NCBI RefSeq assembly: GCF_022179685.1
Contig: NZ_BPRB01000119.1
Location: forward strand, 1 to 40,438
Source of the DNA: Methylobacterium trifolii
GTDB taxonomy: Bacteria > Pseudomonadota > Alphaproteobacteria > Rhizobiales > Beijerinckiaceae
Reading direction: 5' to 3'
Length of the DNA: 40,438 bases
Within the stretch, counting starts at the first letter, position 1; each line of letters begins with the position of its first letter. This document shows positions 34,113-40,438 of the stretch, one piece after another. The notes below the pieces were generated by a model. The model was not told the DNA's origin, made no database searches, and saw nothing but the letters and a program-made list of their open reading frames with translations. The position numbers and the translations under genes were made by a program.

Positions 34113-36104
34113 ATGACCCAACCCGCGACACCGAGCGTCTCCGCCGCTCAGCCCGATCCCACGGGCGGACCCGCCGCGTCGGGGCCCGACGCCTCCGCGC
34201 CGCCGGCCGTCGCACCGGCCGGGGCCGTCGATCCCGTGGAGGGGCAGGCGCACGGGCATCCGGGCTTCTGGACGCTGGCGGTGGGCTCGGTCGGCGTGGT
34301 CTACGGCGACATCGGCACGAGCCCGCTCTACGCCTTCCGCGAGGCCCTGGTGCCGGCCCGCTACGACAACATCCTGCTGCCGGAGGAGGTGCTGGGCACC
34401 GCCTCGCTGATCCTCTGGGCGCTGTTCCTGATCGTCACGGTCAAGTACGTCGTCATCCTGCTGCGCCTGGACAACAACGGCGAGGGCGGCATCCTCTCGC
34501 TGATGGCGCTGGCGCGCAAGGCGCTCGGCGGCTCGCGCATCGTCTTCACCCTGGGCCTGCTCGGCGCCGCCCTGTTCTACGGCGACGCGGTGATCACGCC
34601 CGCCATCTCCGTGCTCTCGGCGGTGGAGGGCCTGAAACTCGTCACCCCCGCCTTCGAGAACTCGGTGCTGCCGATCACGGTGGCGATCATCGTCGCCCTG
34701 TTCCTGGTCCAGAGCCGGGGCACCAGCAAGGTCGCCGCCTTCTTCGGGCCGGTGATGGTGGTGTGGTTCCTGGCGCTGGCCGCCGCGGCCGTGCCCCACA
34801 TCGTCCGCCGCCCGGAGGTCTTCCTGGCGATCAACCCGTGGTACGCGGTGCATTACCTGCTGGGCCATGGCAGCGGTGCCCTGGTGGCGCTCGGCGCCGT
34901 CTTCCTGGCCGTGACCGGGGCGGAGGCGCTGTTTGCCGACCTCGGGCATTTCGGGCGCCGGCCGATCCAGATCGCGTGGCTCGGCCTCGTCTTCCCGGCG
35001 CTGGCCATGAACTACCTCGGGCAGACCGCCCTGGTGCTGGAGAAGCCCGACACCAGCGACCCGTTCTTCCAGCTCGTGCCCGAATGGGGCCTGCTGCCGA
35101 TGGTGGTGCTGGCCACGCTCGCCACCGTCACCGCGAGCCAGGCGGTGATCACCGGCGCCTTCTCCCTGTCGCGGCAGGCGATCCAGCTCGGCCTGCTGCC
35201 GCGCCTGGAGATCCGCCACACCTCCGAATCGCATTCGGGCCAGATCTTCCTGCCGCAGATCAACCTGCTGCTGCTGGTCGGCGTGGTGGTGCTGGCGGTG
35301 GTGTTCCGCACCTCCTCGTCGCTCGCCTCCGCCTACGGCATCGCCGTGACAGGCACGATGCTGCTCACCGCGAGCATGACCTTCCTGGTGGTCTGGCGTT
35401 CATGGAACTGGTCGCCGCTGGCGGCGGCGGCCGTGATCCTGCCCTTCATCGTGATCGAGTTCCTGTTCCTGCTCTCGAACCTGCTCAAGGTCTTCGAGGG
35501 CGGCTACGTGCCGCTGCTGCTCGCGGCCGTCCTGATCGTGCTGATGTGGACCTGGGTCCGGGGCGTCACGATCCTGTTCAACAAGACCCGCAAGACCGAC
35601 GTGCCGATCCTCGAACTCGTCGGCATGCTGGAGAAGAGCCCGCCCCACCACGTGCGCGGCACCGCCGTGTTCCTGACGAGCGATCCCGAGATCGCGCCCG
35701 CCGCCCTCCTGCACAACCTCAAGCACAACAAGGTGCTGCACGAGAAGAACGTGATCCTCACTGTCGAGACGGTGGACACGCCCCGCTCCGTTGATGCCGA
35801 CAAGATCCGCATCGAGCCGATCGGCCCGCACTTCTTCAAGGTGGTGATGAAGTTCGGCTACATGGAGACGCCCAACATCCCCAAGACCCTGACGCTGCTG
35901 CGCCGCCAGGGCTTCAAGTTCGACATCATGGCGACCTCGTTCTTCCTGTCGCGCCGCTCTATCCGCCCGGCGGCCCATTCGGGCATGCCGCTGTGGCAGG
36001 ACCGGATCTTCATCACGCTCGCCAAGAACGCCAACGACGCCACCGACTTCTTCCAGATTCCCACGGGGCGGGTGGTGGAGGTGGGCACCCAGGTCACGGT
36101 GTGA
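34113..36104 (+). CDS. kup: Low-affinity potassium uptake protein Kup
   Basis: A 663-residue KUP/HAK/KT-type K+-H+ symporter. After an Ala/Pro-rich cytoplasmic N terminus (~1-50), the family signature [15 protein letters not shown] starts the first membrane segment (~55-75), with [13 protein letters not shown] and [19 protein letters not shown] following. About twelve membrane segments are seen to ~residue 490. A soluble C-terminal domain (~500-663) contains [16 protein letters not shown] 34113 was chosen because the upstream extension to 33984 is unlike the family and lies in intergenic sequence. It is probably monocistronic. Alphaproteobacteria often carry more than one kup copy. Confidence 0.95.
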   Translation: MTQPATPSVSAAQPDPTGGPAASGPDASAPPAVAPAGAVDPVEGQAHGHPGFWTLAVGSVGVVYGDIGTSPLYAFREALVPARYDNILLPEEVLGTASLILWALFLIVTVKYVVILLRLDNNGEGGILSLMALARKALGGSRIVFTLGLLGAALFYGDAVITPAISVLSAVEGLKLVTPAFENSVLPITVAIIVALFLVQSRGTSKVAAFFGPVMVVWFLALAAAAVPHIVRRPEVFLAINPWYAVHYLLGHGSGALVALGAVFLAVTGAEALFADLGHFGRRPIQIAWLGLVFPALAMNYLGQTALVLEKPDTSDPFFQLVPEWGLLPMVVLATLATVTASQAVITGAFSLSRQAIQLGLLPRLEIRHTSESHSGQIFLPQINLLLLVGVVVLAVVFRTSSSLASAYGIAVTGTMLLTASMTFLVVWRSWNWSPLAAAAVILPFIVIEFLFLLSNLLKVFEGGYVPLLLAAVLIVLMWTWVRGVTILFNKTRKTDVPILELVGMLEKSPPHHVRGTAVFLTSDPEIAPAALLHNLKHNKVLHEKNVILTVETVDTPRSVDADKIRIEPIGPHFFKVVMKFGYMETPNIPKTLTLLRRQGFKFDIMATSFFLSRRSIRPAAHSGMPLWQDRIFITLAKNANDATDFFQIPTGRVVEVGTQVTV

Positions 36105-36203
36105 GCGTCCGTTCGGCGTCGGAGGGGTCGCCGGCATCCCGAGTAACGGCCCGTTCACCATGAAACCGCCAGGGTGGCGGATCGTCAGCGCGGGCCAAGC
36201 GGC

Positions 36204-36566
36204 ATGAACTCCTGTTTCCGGCGGGGCCTCGGCGCGGCCCTCGCCCTGCTCGCCTGCGGTGGGGCGGCCCCGGCGGCCGACCTGCTCCTGCGCGACCGGC
36301 CGGCCTTCGGCGATCCGCTGCCCGGCGGGTCCCTGCGCTACTTCCCCCGCAGCGACGGCAGCGAGCGCCTGGTCCGCCGCGGGCCGCCGCCGCCCCTGCC
36401 CGTGGGCTGCACCCCGCGGCAGGTGCCTGTGCCCACCGACGCCCCGGACGACCCGAGCTACGTCGGCTCGACCTACGGCCTGTCGAAGCCGAGCTATTAC
36501 GGCCTGACCCCGCCGCCGGGGGTGGACGACCCCTACGGCCGCTCCCTGCTGCCGTATTGCCGCTGA
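36204..36566 (+). CDS. Small exported proline-rich hypothetical protein
   Basis: A 120-residue protein with a signal peptide (MNSCFRRGLGAALALLACGGAAPAA). The mature part is rich in Pro, Gly and Tyr (RRGPPPPLPVGCTP, YVGSTYGLSKPSYYGLTPPPG) and ends DPYGRSLLPYCR. Two cysteines in the mature part could pair. No family is recognised, though short Pro/Tyr-rich secreted proteins of this kind are common in Methylobacterium-like genomes. ATG 36204 starts the signal peptide cleanly; an in-frame ATG at 36174 would add ten polar residues and lies inside a CCGCCA/TGGCGG hairpin (36166-36180). The gene ends 13 nt before the convergent glucosyltransferase stop. Confidence 0.7.
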   Translation: MNSCFRRGLGAALALLACGGAAPAADLLLRDRPAFGDPLPGGSLRYFPRSDGSERLVRRGPPPPLPVGCTPRQVPVPTDAPDDPSYVGSTYGLSKPSYYGLTPPPGVDDPYGRSLLPYCR

Positions 36567-36579
36567 GGGCGGGCGCGCC

Positions 36580-38496
36580 TCAGATCTCGTCGGCGGCCGG
36601 GCGCCAGAGGGCGGGCTCGGCCTCGCGCAGGGTCGCGCGGACCGGGACCGGGTTGATGCGGCTCTGGGCCAACTCGGCGAGTTCGGGAGCCTGGGCCGTG
36701 TCGTCGGCGGTGAGGAACAGGCCGCGGGCGCGGGCCAGGCGCCCGAGGTCGGCCCGACTGGTCCAGACGCTCTGGGCCGGGCTCGTCAGCAGGGCGAGCG
36801 CCAGGGGCGCCATCCACAGGGCCAGGACCGGGTCGCCGACATAGGCCAGCGCACCGGCGAGCAGCGCGCCGACCACCACCGCGTCGGCCTGGAGCCGGAA
36901 CGCCTCCGACCAGGGCACGTGCCGGTCGTCGCGCACCTGGGTATCCCAGCGCACCACCCGGCCGACGAAGGTCGAGGACACGGCGCCCGCGGTGAACAGG
37001 GTCATCACCGGCCAGAGGAAGACCCAGACCAGCTGTTCCAGCGCCGCGCTCGCCAGCAGCGAGGCGGTGCCGCCGAAGGCCGCCCGGCGCTCGGCCGAGG
37101 CCAGCACGTGCCCGAGGCTGAGGACTTTGGGGAGCGCCAGCACCGTGACGGTGAGGATCGCCAGGGCATGGGCGGCGGGCGTGGTGCCGGTGAGCCCGTA
37201 GCCCAGCAGGCCGAGGTCGCCGGTCCGCGCCGCGAGCCAGGTGCCGAGGCCGAGATAGGCGATCCACAGGGGCAGCACGCAGTACGACAGGATGCCGACC
37301 AGGAGGTGCCAGCGGCTGGCCGCCCGCAGGCCCGGCCAGGGCAGCACCCGCATGTGCTGGAGGTTGCCCTGGCACCAGCGGCGCTCGCGCCCGAGGAGGT
37401 CGACGAGGTTCGTCGGCATCTCCTCCCAGGTGCCGCCCATCTCCGGCAGCAGGCGCACTTCCCAGCCGGCCCGGCGCAGCAGCCCGCCCTCGACGATGTC
37501 GTGGCAGAGGATCTCGCCGCCCAGCGGCGCCTTGCCGGTGAGCACGGGAAGCTGGGCGTAGTTCGCGAAGGCGGCGATGCGCAGGATCGCGTTGTGGCCC
37601 CAGTAGCTGCCGTCCGGCCCCTGCCAGGTCTCCAGGCAGCGCAGCGCCAGGGGCGCGTAGAGGCGCACGGCGAATTGCTGGATGCGGGCGAACAGGGTGT
37701 CGCGCCCGGCGGCGTACGAGACGGTCTGGATCAGGCCGACGCGGGGGCTCTCCTCCATCAGCCGGACGAGGCGGCGCATGGCGGCCCCGGTCATCAGGCT
37801 GTCGGCGTCGAGCACGATCATGAAGTCGTACTCGGACCCGTGGCTGCGGCAGAACTCGGCGATGTTGCCGGCCTTGCGCCCGGTATTCTCGGTGCGGCGG
37901 CGGTAGCGGATGCGCGGCGCCCCCGGCAGGGTGGCCCGCCACGCCTGGGCGCGCGCGAATTCGTGTTCCTCGACGGCCGCGATGGCGCCGTCGCGGGTAT
38001 CCGACAGGACGAAGAGGTCGAGGTCCTCGCTGCCCTCGCGCGCCAGCGAGCGGGCCATGACGCGCAAGGCCGCAAACACCGCCACCGCGTCCTCGGCGTG
38101 GATCGCCACCACCGCGGCGGTGCGGCTGTGGCCGGTGGGGGCCGCGGGCACCGTCTCCGAGCGCCGCTCCAGGGCGGATTTCGCCCGCGCGCCGAGGCCT
38201 TCCGCGATCAGGCCGTAGAGGTACTGCCAGGCCACGAAGGACTGCCAGGCCATGACCAGGCAGAACAGGGCGAGCACCGTGCCGCCGAGCCAGCTTCCCG
38301 CCGCCGGATAGGCGAGGTTCGCCAGCCATGCGATCGCGGCGCCGGTGGCCAGCGACGGCACGGCCAGCGCCAGGCGGCGCCCGAACAGCGAGGCGCCCTT
38401 GCCCTCGGGCGCCCAAGCCTCGACATAGCGAGGCTCGATATGGTGGGCCCCGGCATCGACCGTCCGGGTGTCGTGCGACAGCGGTGTGAGGGACAT
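36580..38496 (-). CDS. opgH: Periplasmic glucan glucosyltransferase (MdoH/OpgH)
   Basis: A 638-residue inner-membrane family 2 glycosyltransferase that builds the beta-glucan backbone from UDP-glucose and passes it to the periplasm. Two membrane segments (~45-105) precede the catalytic domain, which has TRDGAIAAVEEHEF, the metal-binding VLDADSLM, CHDIVEGGLL and the acceptor motif RERRWCQGN. Several more membrane segments follow (~390-600). It is shorter than E. coli OpgH (about 850), mainly for lack of the long N-terminal region, as in other alphaproteobacteria. It is divergent from the opgG/opgD-like gene over only 63 bp, unlike the E. coli opgGH operon. Confidence 0.93.
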   Translation of the reverse strand: MSLTPLSHDTRTVDAGAHHIEPRYVEAWAPEGKGASLFGRRLALAVPSLATGAAIAWLANLAYPAAGSWLGGTVLALFCLVMAWQSFVAWQYLYGLIAEGLGARAKSALERRSETVPAAPTGHSRTAAVVAIHAEDAVAVFAALRVMARSLAREGSEDLDLFVLSDTRDGAIAAVEEHEFARAQAWRATLPGAPRIRYRRRTENTGRKAGNIAEFCRSHGSEYDFMIVLDADSLMTGAAMRRLVRLMEESPRVGLIQTVSYAAGRDTLFARIQQFAVRLYAPLALRCLETWQGPDGSYWGHNAILRIAAFANYAQLPVLTGKAPLGGEILCHDIVEGGLLRRAGWEVRLLPEMGGTWEEMPTNLVDLLGRERRWCQGNLQHMRVLPWPGLRAASRWHLLVGILSYCVLPLWIAYLGLGTWLAARTGDLGLLGYGLTGTTPAAHALAILTVTVLALPKVLSLGHVLASAERRAAFGGTASLLASAALEQLVWVFLWPVMTLFTAGAVSSTFVGRVVRWDTQVRDDRHVPWSEAFRLQADAVVVGALLAGALAYVGDPVLALWMAPLALALLTSPAQSVWTSRADLGRLARARGLFLTADDTAQAPELAELAQSRINPVPVRATLREAEPALWRPAADEI

Positions 38497-38559
38497 GGGG
38501 CGCGTGAGACTCGATCGTGAAGGGGCACCGCCCCGCCGTCACGGGCGGATCGGTCGCCG
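38497..38559. promoter_or_regulatory. Short divergent promoter region of the glucan genes
   Basis: Only 63 bp separate the two start codons, so both promoters must overlap each other or reach into the genes. The tandem duplication CGATGAGCGGGG at 38558-38569 and 38574-38585 (period 16) covers the opgG-like start codon and creates a second ATG in another frame. Confidence 0.5.
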
Positions 38560-40311
38560 ATGAGCGGGGACACCGATGAGCGGGGCGACAGGCAGGGGCC
38601 GGCCCGGCAGGATGACCTGCCCGAGCCCGGCGGTGACGCGTCCCCCTCCCGTCGCCGCGTCCTTCGGACGGCCTTGACCGCGGCTGCCGGCACTGTCCTG
38701 TCTAATGCGATCGACCTGAATACCGCCAGAACGAAGGCGCAGGAGGGGAACAGCCCCTCTGCTGGCCCCGCGATGACCTTCGAGGGCGTCGTGGCGCAGG
38801 CCGAGCGCCTCGCCGCCGCCCCCTATGCCGGGCCGCCCGAGGACCTGCCGGCTCCGCTGGCCGCCCTGACCTACGACGGCTACCGCAGCATCGTGTTCAA
38901 GCCGGCCGAGAGCCTGCATCTCGGCCCCCGTTTCAGCGCGCAGCTCTTCCACCGGGGCTTCCTGCAGCGCAAGCGCGTGGCCCTGTTCGTCCAGCCGCGC
39001 TCCGGCCCGCCGCGGCCGGTGGCCTACGAGACCCGGCTGTTCGACCTCGGCCGCAAGCTGGAGGGCCAGAGCTTCCCGCCCGAGCTGGGCTTTGCCGGGT
39101 TTCGCCTGCACTACGCTTTCGAGGACACGCCGAAATGGCGCCCGCCGGGCTTCCAGGAGGAGTTCCTGGTGTTCCTCGGCGCCTCCTATTTCCGCCTGCG
39201 CGCGGCCGGCCAGGAATACGGCCTCTCGGCCCGCGGCCTCGCAATCGGCACCGGCCTGCCCTCGGGGGAGGAATTCCCGGACTTCACCGCCCACTGGCTC
39301 TGCGAGCCGCAGGAGCAGGCCCGCAGCCTCACCGTGCTCTCGCTGCTGGACAGCCCGAGCGTGGCCGGGGCCTACCGCTTCGAGATCGCGCCCGGCGAGC
39401 CCGCGCGGATCACCGTCACGGCCTCGCTGCATCCGCGGAAGGCGATCGAACGCCTGGGGCTCGCACCGCTGACCAGCATGTTCCTGATCGGCCAGAACGG
39501 GCCGGGCGCGCGCAACGCCCAACCCTTCGACGACTTCCGGCCCCAGGTGCACGATTCGGACGGGCTGGTGGTGCGCACCCCGGAGGACCGGCTCTGGCGG
39601 CCCCTGGTCAACGGGCGCCCGGCGCCGCAGGTCTCGGCCTTCGCGGCACACCCGCTCACCGGCTTCGGGCTGATGCAGCGGGAGCGGACGTTTGCCGCCT
39701 ACCTCGACGTAGAGGCCCGGCACGAGGCCCGGCCGGGCCTGTGGGTCGAGCCGGTCCAGCCTGCGCGGCCCGAGATGGTGGCAGCGGGCGCCTCACCGCA
39801 AGCGGACGGCCCGTTCGGGGCGGGCGCGGTGCAGCTCTTCGAGATCCCCTCGCGCGAGGAGTACATGGACAACGTCGTGGCGGCCTTCGTACCCGCCGCC
39901 CCGGTGGAGGCCGGCCGGCCCCTCAGGCTCGCCTACCGCCTGACCACGGTGGGGGCCGAGCCCGTGCCCGTGCTGCCCGGCGACCTCGCCCGCGTGGTCT
40001 CCACCCGCGTCGGCTCGGCCGAGCGCCTGCGCCCCACCGAGCCGCCGAGCCCGCAGCGGCGCCTCTACGCCATCGACTTCGAGGGTCCGGGCCTGCCCAA
40101 GGACCACGACGCGTCGATCACGGCCGTGGTCTCGGCCAGCGCCGGCACCCTGATCGAGCCCGTGGCCGCCCCGGTGCCGCAGACCGGGGGCTGGCGCATC
40201 TACGTGGAGTGGCGCCCGCCCGCGCCGATGCCGCCGGGCGACGTGGTCCTGCGCGCCCACCTCGCAAAGGGTGACGAGCGGATCAGCGAGACCTGGGACG
40301 CGGTGGCCTGA
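38560..40311 (+). CDS. Tat-exported glucan biosynthesis protein (OpgG/OpgD family)
   Basis: A 583-residue periplasmic protein of the OpgG/MdoG family, acting on backbone structure or branching of osmoregulated periplasmic glucans. A twin-arginine signal (SRRRVLRTALTAAAG, from residue 30) replaces the usual Sec signal, which points to the OpgD-like branch. The mature domain has LTYDGYRSIVFKP, FEDTPKWRPPGFQEEFLVFLGASYFR and YGLSARGLAIGTG, then FLIGQNGPGARN and the C-terminal Ig-like part. The ATG at 38560 is the first; the ATG at 38576 is out of frame. It is divergent from opgH. An intrinsic terminator follows 24 nt after the stop. Confidence 0.92.
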   Translation: MSGDTDERGDRQGPARQDDLPEPGGDASPSRRRVLRTALTAAAGTVLSNAIDLNTARTKAQEGNSPSAGPAMTFEGVVAQAERLAAAPYAGPPEDLPAPLAALTYDGYRSIVFKPAESLHLGPRFSAQLFHRGFLQRKRVALFVQPRSGPPRPVAYETRLFDLGRKLEGQSFPPELGFAGFRLHYAFEDTPKWRPPGFQEEFLVFLGASYFRLRAAGQEYGLSARGLAIGTGLPSGEEFPDFTAHWLCEPQEQARSLTVLSLLDSPSVAGAYRFEIAPGEPARITVTASLHPRKAIERLGLAPLTSMFLIGQNGPGARNAQPFDDFRPQVHDSDGLVVRTPEDRLWRPLVNGRPAPQVSAFAAHPLTGFGLMQRERTFAAYLDVEARHEARPGLWVEPVQPARPEMVAAGASPQADGPFGAGAVQLFEIPSREEYMDNVVAAFVPAAPVEAGRPLRLAYRLTTVGAEPVPVLPGDLARVVSTRVGSAERLRPTEPPSPQRRLYAIDFEGPGLPKDHDASITAVVSASAGTLIEPVAAPVPQTGGWRIYVEWRPPAPMPPGDVVLRAHLAKGDERISETWDAVA

Positions 40312-40335
40312 CCGGGCCGTCGTCCAGCAGGGACG

Positions 40336-40369
40336 CGGCCGGGTGGAGGAACACCCGGCCGAGGGTTTT
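40336..40369 (+). terminator. Intrinsic terminator after the OpgG-like gene
   Basis: A perfect 10-bp stem CGGCCGGGTG/CACCCGGCCG (40336-40345 and 40352-40361) with a 6-nt loop GAGGAA is followed by AGGGTTTT. It begins 24 nt after the stop codon. This is the best intrinsic terminator in the window. Confidence 0.75.
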
Positions 40370-40400
40370 GGCGAGAACCGTGTGGTCGGGATGAGCCACC

Positions 40401-40438
40401 CGTCCCCCTCCCCCCTCTGCGGGAGAGGGTGGCCCTCG
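40401..40438. repeat. Intergenic palindromic repeat, copy cut by the window end
   Basis: The left arm of the same element as at 7897-8028: CCCCCTCTGCGGGAGAGGG, then GGTGGCCCTCG against GGTGGGCCTCG in the first copy. The right arm would lie outside the window. A shorter relative is at 33801-33827. Confidence 0.65.

Noticed and set aside
1..40438. CRISPR array, prophage, integrative element or secondary-metabolite cluster
   Set aside because: No regularly spaced repeats, integrase, phage structural gene, transposase or large synthase was seen.

Overview
The window looks like chromosomal DNA of a high-GC alphaproteobacterium of the Rhizobiales (Hyphomicrobiales), most likely Methylobacterium or Methylorubrum. 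This is an inference from gene content: a DUF3369 hybrid kinase, DUF2125, a chorismate mutase-hisC-tyrA cluster, a Tat-exported molybdenum hydroxylase, and periplasmic glucan genes. Short intergenic AT-rich islands also fit. No rRNA, tRNA, CRISPR array, transposase, integrase or prophage gene was found. The only selfish-looking elements are a hicAB toxin-antitoxin pair and a small family of CCCCCTCTGCGGGAG-type intergenic palindromes.

Layout, left to right. 1-2.3 kb: tail of a HAD phosphatase, a membrane-anchored SDR oxidoreductase (-) and a YebC/TACO1-family protein (+). 2.8-6.9 kb: an MHYT-PAS-GGDEF-EAL protein and a soluble PAS chemoreceptor, each behind an AT-rich leader. 7.0-10.2 kb: an aromatic amino-acid cluster (chorismate mutase with a degenerate PheA-like tail, hisC, tyrA) meeting a convergent DUF2125 gene. 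11.4-13.4 kb: a hypothetical gene, a PlsC-like acyltransferase and a small membrane protein, all (-). 13.5-17.1 kb: an OmpR-type regulator (-) divergent from a receiver-DUF3369-histidine kinase (+), which is followed after 10 nt by a sirtuin. 17.3-19.6 kb: small hypothetical genes and hicAB (-). 19.8-22.6 kb: a two-gene molybdenum hydroxylase operon (-) with two strong palindromes upstream. 23.1 kb: a small secreted cysteine-rich protein (+).

23.4-26.7 kb: a nucleoside-salvage operon (-), cdd-PNP-deoC-deoA, in which every junction overlaps and the last three genes start with GTG. 26.8-30.6 kb: a TonB siderophore receptor, an ECF sigma factor and its anti-sigma factor (-), with two tandem sites resembling the Irr iron-control element before the receptor. 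30.9-32.0 kb: a patatin-like lipase (-) with TGCAGTGCAGCA-type sites just upstream. 32.4-36.6 kb: ispG, the K+ transporter kup and a small secreted protein (+). 36.6-40.3 kb: divergent opgH-like and opgG/opgD-like genes for periplasmic glucans, ending in a good intrinsic terminator and another copy of the palindromic repeat.

Most of the window is ordinary core metabolism. The most interesting points are the kinase-sirtuin-OmpR module, the tandem Irr-like boxes at the siderophore receptor, the paired palindromes at the molybdenum hydroxylase operon, the degenerate PheA-like tail on the chorismate mutase, and the TGCA-rich sites in front of the patatin gene. No clearly new multi-gene system could be shown from sequence alone.
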